64,000 nt of DNA. Source: Bacteroidales bacterium. GTDB taxonomy: Bacteria; Bacteroidota; Bacteroidia; Bacteroidales; ML635J-15. The notes below the pieces were generated by a model, which did no database searches, was not told where the DNA came from, and saw only the letters and a list, made by a program, of their open reading frames with translations. This document shows positions 9,552 to 17,137 of the stretch, piece after piece. Both the position numbers and the translations under genes were made by a program. Positions within the stretch are counted from its first letter, which is position 1, and every line of letters begins with the position of its first letter. The stretch lies in contig JAGCDJ010000042.1 in assembly GCA_017651185.1 (NCBI GenBank), positions 62,001-126,000 of the forward strand, written 5' to 3'.

Positions 9552-9589
9552 TAAAAAATAATTCGGACGGCTTTTGCACCGTCCGAATT
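9552..9589 (-). terminator. Intrinsic terminator of feoAB
   Basis: An 11-bp stem AATTCGGACGG / CCGTCCGAATT (9560-9589) is followed on the minus strand by ATTTTTT. It lies between the convergent M14 and feoAB genes; the T run serves feoAB. Confidence 0.85.
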
Positions 9590-9619
9590 AGGTTTATGGC
9601 TTATTATAAATCAGTGAAC

Positions 9620-12019
9620 TTAGAATAAATTGGCAATAAGATATGTGACATACGCCGCAATCCATGCAACAGCCGTGTTGTAGAATACCGAGAAAAATGC
9701 CCATTTTACCTTTTTGGTTTCGCTTGCAACTGCTCCAATAGTTGCTATGCAAGGGAAGAACAGCAGCATGAATACCATTAGTGCCAATGCCGAGGCAATG
9801 TTCAGGTCGCCGGATTTTTGCAGGGCTTCGCCAAGGTCCTCATCTTCGCTGCCATACAAAACGCCCAGCGTGCTTACTACAATTTCCTTTGCCGGTATGC
9901 TCGACAGTACCGCTACGCTTATCTTCCAGTCGAATCCCATTGGCGACATAACTGGAGCAATGAATTTTCCAATCATGCCGAGGTAGGAATTCTCGTATTG
10001 CTGTTCGATGGCGCTTGTTGTTTCCGTTTCGTTTTGTGCAATGTTTGTGTCGGAAGTCTCAGTGTGCGGATAATAACTTAGTACCCAGGTTATTACCGAG
10101 GCAAGAAGTATTACCGTTCCTATTTTCTTTATGTACTGGTAGCATTTTTCCCAGATGTGCTTCAAAGTTGCCCGTAATGTAGGCCAGCGGTAGGGTGGAA
10201 GTTCCATTACAAATGGGGTTTCGTCCTGTTTGAATGCCGTCAGTCGCAGAAGTTTGGCGGTAATTACAGCCACCAATATTCCAAGCAGATATAGACAAAT
10301 CATTATTGTGGCGGCGTAACTGGGGAAGAATGCGCCAGCAAGAAGCAGATACACAGGTAATCGCGCACTGCACGACATGAACGGCACTACAAGTATTGTT
10401 ATCAGTCGGCTGCTTTTGCTTTCGATGGAGCGTGTTGCCATTATTGCAGGTACGTTGCATCCGAAGCCCATTACCATTGGTATGAACGATTTGCCGTGAA
10501 GTCCCATTCCGTGCATCATCTTGTCCATAAGGAAGGCGGCTCGCGACATATAGCCCGAGTCCTCCATCAGTGATATGAACATGTAGAGCAATATGATGTT
10601 TGGCAGAAATTCGGCAACAGCGCCAACACCGCCTATTATGCCGTCAACGACTAGCGAACGCCATGCACCTTCGGGCATAATTCCATTGAGATAATTGCCA
10701 AGAGCATCGAATCCTGCCGCAATCCAGTCCTGCGGATATGTACCCAACCAGAATGTTACGCTGAACATCAACCACATTACAATAACAAATAGCGGAAAAC
10801 CTAACCATTTGTTTACTATTAGCTTATCGAGGCGGCGGGTTTTCTTGTTGGCCTCGATATTGCCCTCGGTGTAGGTTTCGTGCAAAGCGCCAGAAATAAA
10901 ACCGTACTTTGCATCGCTGATAGCGGTTTCTGCATCAATGTCAAGTTGTTTTTTTACTTCTTCGGATGAAATCGTTGCTTGCTTTTCCAGTTTGTCGTAC
11001 GACTTGCTGTTTTGTAGCAGTTTCGCGACTTCCTTGTCGCCTTCCATCATCTTTATTGCCCAGTATCTGGCAGGGAACTGTTGCGGAAAATCTTCGGTTT
11101 CGTGAAGAATATCAGCAAGTTTCGAAATTTCTGGCTCCAATATTGTGCCGTAGTTTATGTGTACATGCCTTGCCGACTTGTTGGCGCCCTCGAACATGTC
11201 AATAATTGTATCGAGAAGTTTGTCGAGTCCTTTGCCTGTTTTTGCCACTGTCGGAACCATCGGGATACCAATCATTGAACCGAGGTTTTGGTAGTCGAGT
11301 TGTGCGCCTGTAGCTTCGAGTTCGTCGTACATGTTCAGTGCTACTACCACTCGCTGGCTCAAGTCGATTAGTTCGGTTGTGAGGTAAAGGTTGCGCTCGA
11401 GGTTTGAGGCAACAACAACGTTAACAATCACATCGGGCATTGATTCGAGCAGGTTGCGGCGTACGAACAGTTCTTCGGGCGAGTAGGCCGACAGCGAGTA
11501 AGTTCCGGGCAAGTCGGTAATGTTGAAATGGTAGCCCTTGTAGTTGAAGTGTCCTGTTTTTACATCCACAGTTACTCCGCTGTAGTTGCCCACATGCTCG
11601 TTGCCACCCGACAAAGCGTTGAACAGCGAAGTTTTTCCACTGTTGGGGTTGCCTACGAAGGCAATGTTTATGATGTTGCGCTGTGTGGTTTTGCTGCGTT
11701 TTGCTCCGCATGTCAATCCGCATGAGTCGCAGTCGGTGCAAGCGAAGAAGTTAGGCGCTTTTGCATCCTCGGCAGTAAGTACCGAGTTGGCTTCTGCTTC
11801 TGGCAGCACTTCGATGAGGTTGGCTTCGCTGCGGCGTAACAGCACATCGTAGCCCATTATGGTGTATTTTATCGGGTCGTTTAGCGGTGCATCGATGACC
11901 GATGTAACCTTGCGACCACGCACAAATCCCATCTCCATTATCCTTTTCCTGAACCCGCCGTGTCCCGAAACCTTGACGATAACGGCCGATTCTCCATTGT
12001 GCAGTTCCGATAGTTTCAT
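9620..12019 (-). CDS. feoB: FeoA-FeoB fusion, ferrous iron transporter
   Basis: I chose ATG at 12019 (799 residues) over the upstream ORF start at 12070 because the FeoA domain begins exactly there (MKLSELHNGES) and a promoter -7 box lies in the 5' extension. Residues 1-75 are a FeoA SH3-like domain. A linker holds a C-x2-C-x2-C-x3-C cluster (C94, C97, C100, C104). The G domain has P-loop GNPNSGKTS (123-131), DLPGTYS and NMYD, followed by the helical GDI region and the multi-pass core with two Gate domains. It imports Fe2+ across the inner membrane under low oxygen. The fusion is common in Bacteroidetes. A single-gene transcript with its own promoter and terminator is implied. Confidence 0.95.
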   Translation of the reverse strand: MKLSELHNGESAVIVKVSGHGGFRKRIMEMGFVRGRKVTSVIDAPLNDPIKYTIMGYDVLLRRSEANLIEVLPEAEANSVLTAEDAKAPNFFACTDCDSCGLTCGAKRSKTTQRNIINIAFVGNPNSGKTSLFNALSGGNEHVGNYSGVTVDVKTGHFNYKGYHFNITDLPGTYSLSAYSPEELFVRRNLLESMPDVIVNVVVASNLERNLYLTTELIDLSQRVVVALNMYDELEATGAQLDYQNLGSMIGIPMVPTVAKTGKGLDKLLDTIIDMFEGANKSARHVHINYGTILEPEISKLADILHETEDFPQQFPARYWAIKMMEGDKEVAKLLQNSKSYDKLEKQATISSEEVKKQLDIDAETAISDAKYGFISGALHETYTEGNIEANKKTRRLDKLIVNKWLGFPLFVIVMWLMFSVTFWLGTYPQDWIAAGFDALGNYLNGIMPEGAWRSLVVDGIIGGVGAVAEFLPNIILLYMFISLMEDSGYMSRAAFLMDKMMHGMGLHGKSFIPMVMGFGCNVPAIMATRSIESKSSRLITILVVPFMSCSARLPVYLLLAGAFFPSYAATIMICLYLLGILVAVITAKLLRLTAFKQDETPFVMELPPYRWPTLRATLKHIWEKCYQYIKKIGTVILLASVITWVLSYYPHTETSDTNIAQNETETTSAIEQQYENSYLGMIGKFIAPVMSPMGFDWKISVAVLSSIPAKEIVVSTLGVLYGSEDEDLGEALQKSGDLNIASALALMVFMLLFFPCIATIGAVASETKKVKWAFFSVFYNTAVAWIAAYVTYLIANLF

Positions 12020-12039
12020 TACAATCCAATTTAACGCTA

Positions 12040-12070
12040 CAAAGGTATTGCGGATACACGAAGTGTGCAA
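12040..12070 (-). promoter_or_regulatory. Promoter of feoAB
   Basis: On the minus strand, TACCTTTG (12040-12047) is preceded by TTG (12068-12070) with a 20-nt spacer. The -7 box ends 20 nt before the chosen ATG, supporting the start at 12019. I saw no clear Fur or DtxR operator. Confidence 0.6.
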
Positions 12071-12118
12071 TCACTATTTGTTGGGATTTTTTTGAATTGA
12101 CAATCATTCCCCAATGTC

Positions 12119-12139
12119 ATGCTGAACTTGTTTCAGCAT
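12119..12139. repeat. Dispersed hairpin repeat ATGCTGAA/TTCAGCAT
   Basis: This is an exact copy of the element at 5397-5417, here between feoAB and the TonB receptor gene. Confidence 0.8.
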
Positions 12140-12172
12140 CTGCAATGGATGTAATGGGCAATTAATAACACA

Positions 12173-12189
12173 GTGCATTGCGCCCCTAC
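12173..12189. repeat. Half copy of the GTAGG...CCTAC palindromic element
   Basis: TGCATTGCGCCCCTAC matches the right half of the axis element at 5285-5312, extended to the CCTAC end. The left half is degenerate. Confidence 0.6.
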
Positions 12190-12209
12190 AAAATGTTGAA
12201 TAATAATGC

Positions 12210-14492
12210 CTACAGCGAAATTTTCAGTCCGAAATATATGCTTCTCGGCAGACTTGGACCGTATATGTAGCCGGCATCGCGGAGTTCGTCTTGGTCGAAG
12301 TCGTTCTGGTAGCTGTTGAAAATGTTTTTCATGCCGAGACTTGCTTCAAGGTTAACATCGTCCTTTATTTTGAAGGTGTACGAAAGTTTCATGTTCATGT
12401 CGAAGAACGGCTTGCTGATGGTTTCTGCATCCTCGCTTATGTATCCTGCGAAATGCTGGATTAGCATCTTGCCAGTATATGTTCCCGAAAGTGCAATGTC
12501 GAAGTTTCGCAACGGATTGTAGTAGACTGTCAGGAAACCGTAGGTGTCGGGAGTGCGGAACATACGCCTTTGTGCCACAACGGTTTCGCTCCATTGTTCG
12601 GGTTGCTTGTATCGGCTTTGCTGGTAGGTGAAACCGGCTTGAATTTCCACTTTCTTTATTGGAATGTACTTTAGTTCAAAGTTTACGCCAGCAACGGTTG
12701 CTCCGCTTCCGTTTGTTCTGGTTAGCAATAGGTTGCCAGCAGCATCGTGACCATTTTCTTCAAGAATGAACACATCGTTAAGCACGGTGTAGAATCCTTC
12801 GACAAGGAAATCAATTGCCGACTTTGACCATTGTGTATTGAAATCTATGGATGCGTTTGCCGAGTGCGACTTTTCAGGTCTTAATGCTGGGTCGATGCTG
12901 ATGAGCGAAACTTCTCCGCCGACAGCGGCAATGTGCAAATCTTCGTTGAATGCCTGAGGAGCGCGGAAGCCCATTGCGTAACCAGCGCGCATCGACATCC
13001 ATTTCAGCGGCGAATACCTTATGTTGCAACGCGGACTGATTATCGGATTTTTTATCATGTTGTGCTTGTCGATTCTTCCGCCGATGAGGAATGATAGCTT
13101 TGTTATCTTCCATTCGTTCTGTATGAATGCGCTGTATATGTTGATTTTTTGCTTGATAATTCTGTTGTAGCCAATCGACTCGTCATAAAGTGAGTTGTAG
13201 TTGTATTCAATACCAGTTGTGAGCGTGGCGGGCATAAATAGGAACTTATCCATGAAGAATACATACTGGAATCCGCTTACCGATGCAAAATCTTTGGTAT
13301 TGCCGTATGCGTTTGGATCTTGCCCTGTGCCATAGTAACTGCTGCGGTTTATGTTTTGCAATGATGAATATATCTCGAACCAATGCTTGCTGTTCTTCGA
13401 GAAGATGTCGTATTTTGCACCGGCGCAGTGTATGTTGTGGTCGGTTTGTTCGGTAATGTCGGCTTCGTGTGCTGGTTGAGTGAGTTTGTTGCCTCCGCGA
13501 CGGAATTCATCCATAGTGTGGTATTCGAGCGTGAGTTTGGTGTAGTCGCCTGTTTTAAGGTAACCGCGGAAGCCGATGTTCTTGGCGTTAATCTTGCCGA
13601 TTTCGGTAAAACCGTCGCCATCGTAGTCAAACGGACTGCGCTGACGGGCCGATGCGAATATTGTTATGCCTGCCTTGTTGTCGTTCGAAACCACCGATGC
13701 GTTGAGCGTGGTGTTTACATCGGCTTTCTTCATTCCGATTAGCGTGGTGGTGTTGCCGAGCGAAAGGCTGTTGAACTGCGGTTCGCGTGTAAGTATGTTT
13801 ATTGTTCCTGCTACGGCGTTTGATCCGAAAATTGCCGAACCGCCACCGCGAATAACTTCCACTTTCTCAATCATGTTAACAGGAATCTGCTCAAGTCCGT
13901 AAACCTGCGACAATGCGCTGCTTACGGCTCTGCCATCAATAAGAATCTGCGAGTAGGAACCTTCCAGTCCGTTTATTCTCACTTGCTGGAATCCGCAGTT
14001 CTGGCAGTTTGTTTCCAACCTTAAGCCGGGTTGGAAGTTGAGACCTTCGGCAAGGCAAACCGAGTTGGTGTTTTCAAATGTCTTTGGCGATATAACGCCC
14101 ACAACCACAGGTGCTTCCATTCTGCTAGTCTGGTTCTTGTTTGCCGAAACCACGACATCGTTTAGCATTATGGCATCTTCCTCAATTTCGAAGTTCAGCT
14201 CAATCATTTTGCCTTTTTCCACATCAACTACCTTTTCCTGCGACATGTAGCCGATGCTTTGTGCTACAATGGTAAGTTTTCCAGTTGGTAGGTTGTTGAG
14301 GTGGAAGTGTCCAGTAGCATCGGTGGCGGTGCCTATCGATGTTCCTTTCACCATTATGTTTATGTATGGCAGATGTTCGCCACTCTGCTTGTCAACCACA
14401 TGACCGAAAATGTTTGCATCGGTCTTGTTTGTCTGTGCCATCATGCATAGACTTACAGTTAGCATTACTGCTAACAAAATATAATTCTTCAT
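12210..14492 (-). CDS. TonB-dependent outer membrane receptor (metal/siderophore type)
   Basis: The 760 residues have a signal peptide (1-19), a CarboxypepD_reg-like N-terminal extension (about 25-115: GHVVDKQSGEHLPYINI), a plug domain (about 120-235, with RINGLEGSYSQILIDGR and VEVIRGGGSAIFGSNA) and a 22-strand barrel ending in aromatic-rich strands. It is not a SusC: it is shorter and no SusD partner follows. It would import a ligand through the outer membrane using TonB energy. The preceding His-rich gene suggests a metal or metal complex, but the substrate is not determined. A pair of Cys in the plug (NCQNC) is notable. It is probably cotranscribed with 14550-14903 (57-nt gap). Confidence 0.9.
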   Translation of the reverse strand: MKNYILLAVMLTVSLCMMAQTNKTDANIFGHVVDKQSGEHLPYINIMVKGTSIGTATDATGHFHLNNLPTGKLTIVAQSIGYMSQEKVVDVEKGKMIELNFEIEEDAIMLNDVVVSANKNQTSRMEAPVVVGVISPKTFENTNSVCLAEGLNFQPGLRLETNCQNCGFQQVRINGLEGSYSQILIDGRAVSSALSQVYGLEQIPVNMIEKVEVIRGGGSAIFGSNAVAGTINILTREPQFNSLSLGNTTTLIGMKKADVNTTLNASVVSNDNKAGITIFASARQRSPFDYDGDGFTEIGKINAKNIGFRGYLKTGDYTKLTLEYHTMDEFRRGGNKLTQPAHEADITEQTDHNIHCAGAKYDIFSKNSKHWFEIYSSLQNINRSSYYGTGQDPNAYGNTKDFASVSGFQYVFFMDKFLFMPATLTTGIEYNYNSLYDESIGYNRIIKQKINIYSAFIQNEWKITKLSFLIGGRIDKHNMIKNPIISPRCNIRYSPLKWMSMRAGYAMGFRAPQAFNEDLHIAAVGGEVSLISIDPALRPEKSHSANASIDFNTQWSKSAIDFLVEGFYTVLNDVFILEENGHDAAGNLLLTRTNGSGATVAGVNFELKYIPIKKVEIQAGFTYQQSRYKQPEQWSETVVAQRRMFRTPDTYGFLTVYYNPLRNFDIALSGTYTGKMLIQHFAGYISEDAETISKPFFDMNMKLSYTFKIKDDVNLEASLGMKNIFNSYQNDFDQDELRDAGYIYGPSLPRSIYFGLKISL

Positions 14493-14549
14493 TTTGTGCT
14501 TTTTGTAAAAATCCTATCGTTTGCCTAGTTAGGCATTGTTTACCACTTT

Positions 14550-14903
14550 TTATGAGAATAATGTGGCGATAGGAGGGTCGCGAGGACGGGAAAACAACTG
14601 CTTTTCGTCTTGCGGATTACTTTGGATGTATGCCTTGGGAACGAAAAGTGTTGGCGTTAGGAAGACCTGTGAAAAATCTTGAATTTCGTTTTCGATTACG
14701 GGGCAATTTCCCAGAAATGCGATGAGGTTTATTTCATCATCATTATGCTGGTGTTTTTCGGGTGAGAATGGATTGTACGGGTGCGAATGCACGATTATTA
14801 TTCCCCTAACGTTATGACTATGAGGGAATATAGTGTTGCTTAGGAACATTCCTACGAACAATGTCAGAAACAATGCGCATAATATTTTCCGTAGCTTCTC
14901 CAT
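14550..14903 (-). CDS. Small His-rich membrane-anchored or exported protein
   Basis: The 117 residues have an N-terminal hydrophobic helix (about 6-24) followed by two His clusters, HSHNVRGIIIVHSHPY and EKHQHND, then a low-complexity tail. I do not recognise a named family. The position directly upstream of a TonB receptor, with one promoter for both, and the His clusters suggest metal handling at the envelope. This is inference. The basic, proline-rich C-terminus has no recognisable motif. Confidence 0.65.
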   Translation of the reverse strand: MEKLRKILCALFLTLFVGMFLSNTIFPHSHNVRGIIIVHSHPYNPFSPEKHQHNDDEINLIAFLGNCPVIENEIQDFSQVFLTPTLFVPKAYIQSNPQDEKQLFSRPRDPPIATLFS

Positions 14904-14920
14904 GCCTTTAAATTGCGGTG

Positions 14921-14949
14921 CAAAAGTATATAAAAGTTTGAAGATTCAA
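14921..14949 (-). promoter_or_regulatory. Promoter of the His-rich protein / TonB receptor operon
   Basis: Minus-strand TACTTTTG (14921-14928) and TTG (14947-14949) are spaced 18 nt, 17 nt upstream of the start at 14903. Confidence 0.6.
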
Positions 14950-14975
14950 TGATTTAAATATTTAAAAACATGTAG

Positions 14976-14995
14976 TCTCGCAATGCTTTGCGAGA
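14976..14995. repeat. Short palindromic element TCTCGCAA/TTGCGAGA, copy 1
   Basis: A hairpin preceded by TGTAG; the core GCAATGCTTTGC differs by one base from the axis element core. It is followed 22 nt later by a second copy. Confidence 0.7.
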
Positions 14996-15017
14996 TAAAT
15001 ATCCCAAAAACACGTAG

Positions 15018-15037
15018 TCTCGCAATGCCTTGCGAGA
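15018..15037. repeat. Short palindromic element TCTCGCAA/TTGCGAGA, copy 2
   Basis: This is nearly identical to 14976-14995 (core GCAATGCCTTGC), with the same GTAG in front. It sits directly downstream of the gene ending at 15043 and could act as its transcript end, though no T run follows. Confidence 0.7.
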
Positions 15038-15042
15038 TACTA

Positions 15043-15642
15043 TTAATACATTTTGTTCAGATTCTCAATTGTCTGCATTGTCGATTTGCACATGAAAATG
15101 TGCAGCAGAAAGTCGGGAAGGTTTGCTGGTCCGCCGGTTTCGGTGAAATAATCCACCTCTGTCGAATTTTTGCCTTTGGGGGTAAAAATGTATGTCGCTT
15201 TCAGGCGTGTTATGCGTTCGTACTTGTCGTTGCGTGGTCGGTAGTCGGGCAGACAGATGTTTGTAATCGTAATGCTACCATCATCGTTGTGCTTAACTTT
15301 ATATTCTACAAACACTTCGCGGTCTTTCATGAAGAATGGTGCTTCAATTATGTTGCGGAATATTCCCGATGCCGAATCCTTTTCCAAGATACTGCTTTCG
15401 ATGCAGTTGTAAATCCATTTTGTATGGTTCTCGGCATTGCAGAATATGTCTATGCACTTGTCTGTCGGCTTGTTGATTAGAAATTTGCATTTGACTTGAT
15501 AGTCCTTGCCACTTTCGCAGATACGATAATATATAGGTGTGTCACAGTTGCAATTGCGCCAGTTTTCTTGTGCGTTTGCGCAAAAAGAAGCGAACATTGC
15601 GACTATTGCAATAATAATCGTATGTTTAATGCTTTGTGTCAC
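15043..15642 (-). CDS. Exported START/SRPBCC-like lipid-binding domain protein
   Basis: The 199 residues have a signal peptide (1-24, ANAQ) and then one START-like helix-grip domain: the pattern FCNAENHTKWIYNC, FMKDREVFVEY, and a C-terminal helix (LLHIFMCKSTMQTIENL) is typical. It should bind a hydrophobic ligand in the periplasm; the ligand is unknown. Translation probably starts at GTG 15642, which overlaps the TGA of the aminotransferase gene (GTGA), implying coupling. It is the last gene of a four-gene operon. Confidence 0.7.
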   Translation of the reverse strand: MTQSIKHTIIIAIVAMFASFCANAQENWRNCNCDTPIYYRICESGKDYQVKCKFLINKPTDKCIDIFCNAENHTKWIYNCIESSILEKDSASGIFRNIIEAPFFMKDREVFVEYKVKHNDDGSITITNICLPDYRPRNDKYERITRLKATYIFTPKGKNSTEVDYFTETGGPANLPDFLLHIFMCKSTMQTIENLNKMY

Positions 15643-16382
15643 TGTCCGATGTTTTGGTTTATGACTTCGTTGAATTTCTGCATGAGCAGCCGCAATTTTT
15701 CGTTTTCGACATCGAACTTCACATCGTCCATTGTTGCTATTGGTAGAATCTTTGGTGATGTGCCAGATATGAATGCCGCATCGAAATTGGATATTTCCGA
15801 CAGGTCTATGTCCTTTTCCTCATAGACAAATCCGTTGCGTTTTGCGGTGTCGATTATGTATTTGCGCGTAACACCTTTCAGAATGTCCTTCTCCTGTGCC
15901 GAAACCAGTTTGTCGCCATTGATGAAGAAAATGTTGGAGCGTGTGCCTTCGGTTATCTTGTTGTGCGTGTTTACATACACGGCTTCAAATATCTCGTTGT
16001 CGGCGATGAACTTGTCAACGGTATCACGCAGGTTCTGGTTCCAAATCTTGTTGTGCGGATTCTGGCGCTCGTAAGCGAAAGTTTTGGTAGGAACGCCCAT
16101 TTTGTATTGTTCGGCAGTAGGGTAGTGGTGGGGAATTTCGTGGCAGATGTATTCCATAGTTTTGCTTTCGCTGTCGTAAATGGCTTCTACCTTTATGTTG
16201 CCGTTTTCTATGTTGTTGTCGGCTATACACTTGTACAGCATACTGCCGAACTGTATATTTTCGATTTTTAAATTGCTATCGACGGAAGCAAGCGTATTTT
16301 CGAACCTTGTGAAATGGTCGCTCAAAAAGAGAGGTTTTCTGTTTATAATCCTGAGAACCTCGTAACTTGTAATTTTTGTCAT
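15639..16382 (-). CDS. Class IV PLP-dependent aminotransferase
   Basis: The 247 residues (ATG at 16382; the upstream in-frame TTG is less likely) show fold-type IV features: the probable PLP lysine in NKIWNQNLRD, EGTRSNIFFI, and the GVTR / SGTSPKILPI cofactor phosphate loops. The family includes branched-chain and D-amino-acid aminotransferases and aminodeoxychorismate lyase, and the sequence alone does not decide. It lies 2 nt after the MTA phosphorylase gene. The last step of methionine salvage, amination of ketomethylthiobutyrate, is done by such enzymes in some bacteria, so a salvage role is possible. Confidence 0.8.
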   Translation of the reverse strand: MTKITSYEVLRIINRKPLFLSDHFTRFENTLASVDSNLKIENIQFGSMLYKCIADNNIENGNIKVEAIYDSESKTMEYICHEIPHHYPTAEQYKMGVPTKTFAYERQNPHNKIWNQNLRDTVDKFIADNEIFEAVYVNTHNKITEGTRSNIFFINGDKLVSAQEKDILKGVTRKYIIDTAKRNGFVYEEKDIDLSEISNFDAAFISGTSPKILPIATMDDVKFDVENEKLRLLMQKFNEVINQNIGQ

Positions 16383-16384
16383 TT

Positions 16385-17137
16385 TCAAATGTTTTTAATT
16401 GCCTCTACGAGAATTTCTCGCATCACGTCGACGCTTTTCTTGAAGTTTTCGAGTATCATTTCAAGAGAAACAGGATTTTCGTCATCTTTCCAGCAGTCGT
16501 AGTCGGTTGCTATCGAGAGCAATGCGTAGTTTAGTCCTGCTTCGTTGGCAAGGGCGGTTTCGGTTGCCGTTGTCATGTTGATGAGGTCTGCTCCCCACAT
16601 GCGGAACATCTTCGATTCTGCCTTTGATGAAAATCTTGGACCTTCGATGGTTATGATGGTAGCAACCTCGTGGACTGGTGCGTTTTGCTTTTTGGTCGCT
16701 TCTGCCAATATTTCGCGCAGACGGCTGTTGTATGGATGTGCCATTGGGCAGTGTACCATATTGCCTGGCTCAAATTCTTCGTAGAAGGTGTTTGTTCTGT
16801 GCTTTGTGAAGTCGATGAACTGGTCTGGAACAGCGAAATGTCCTGGAGCTATTTCTTCGCGTAAGCTGCCGCAGGCGGTTGTAGCAATTACATTCTTGCA
16901 GCCAAGTTTCTTGAGCGCCATAATGTTGGCACGGTAGTTTACATTGCTTGGCGTGATTGTATGTTCCAGTCCGTGACGAGAAACTATTGCCACTTTCTTT
17001 CCGCAGATGCTACCTGTAATTATCGGTGAAGATGGTTCTCCGAAAGAGGTAGTTATTATCTGTGATGATTGATTTTCGAGTATGTTGCTTTTTTCGAGGC
17101 CAGTACCGCCTATTATTCCAATGGTGTTATTATTCAT
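16385..17137 (-). CDS. S-methyl-5'-thioadenosine phosphorylase / purine nucleoside phosphorylase
   Basis: The 250 residues from ATG 17137 show IGIIGGTGLE at the N-terminus, SRHGLEHTITPSNVNYRANI (phosphate and base site) and EGPRFSSKAES with INMTTATET. These are the MTAP/PNP family motifs. It cleaves MTA (or a purine nucleoside) with phosphate to free base and sugar-1-phosphate. TATET replaces the usual VPE-type stretch at the ribose site, so substrate preference is uncertain. The chosen start overlaps the upstream stop in ATGAATAA, which favours it over the longer ORF start at 17161. Confidence 0.85.
   Translation of the reverse strand: MNNNTIGIIGGTGLEKSNILENQSSQIITTSFGEPSSPIITGSICGKKVAIVSRHGLEHTITPSNVNYRANIMALKKLGCKNVIATTACGSLREEIAPGHFAVPDQFIDFTKHRTNTFYEEFEPGNMVHCPMAHPYNSRLREILAEATKKQNAPVHEVATIITIEGPRFSSKAESKMFRMWGADLINMTTATETALANEAGLNYALLSIATDYDCWKDDENPVSLEMILENFKKSVDVMREILVEAIKNI

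Larger units (their letters stand above)
1..10596. repeat. Perfect 10.6 kb inverted repeat (palindrome) at the contig end
   Basis: Position x on one strand equals position 10597-x on the other. The first ten bases are the reverse complement of 10587-10596, and every gene in the left arm has an identical, opposite-strand partner in the right arm. There is no unique spacer: the axis is between 5298 and 5299. The left arm runs off the window edge, so the true outer boundary is unknown. Identical proteins in both arms and a short natural palindrome at the axis favour an assembly fold-back over a real duplication. Confidence 0.97.

Noticed and set aside
1-10596. Real tandem duplication giving two functional EF-G2, M14 and feoB genes
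   Set aside because: The arms show no divergence at all and no spacer, and the left feoB is cut only by the window edge. An artefact explains this more simply.
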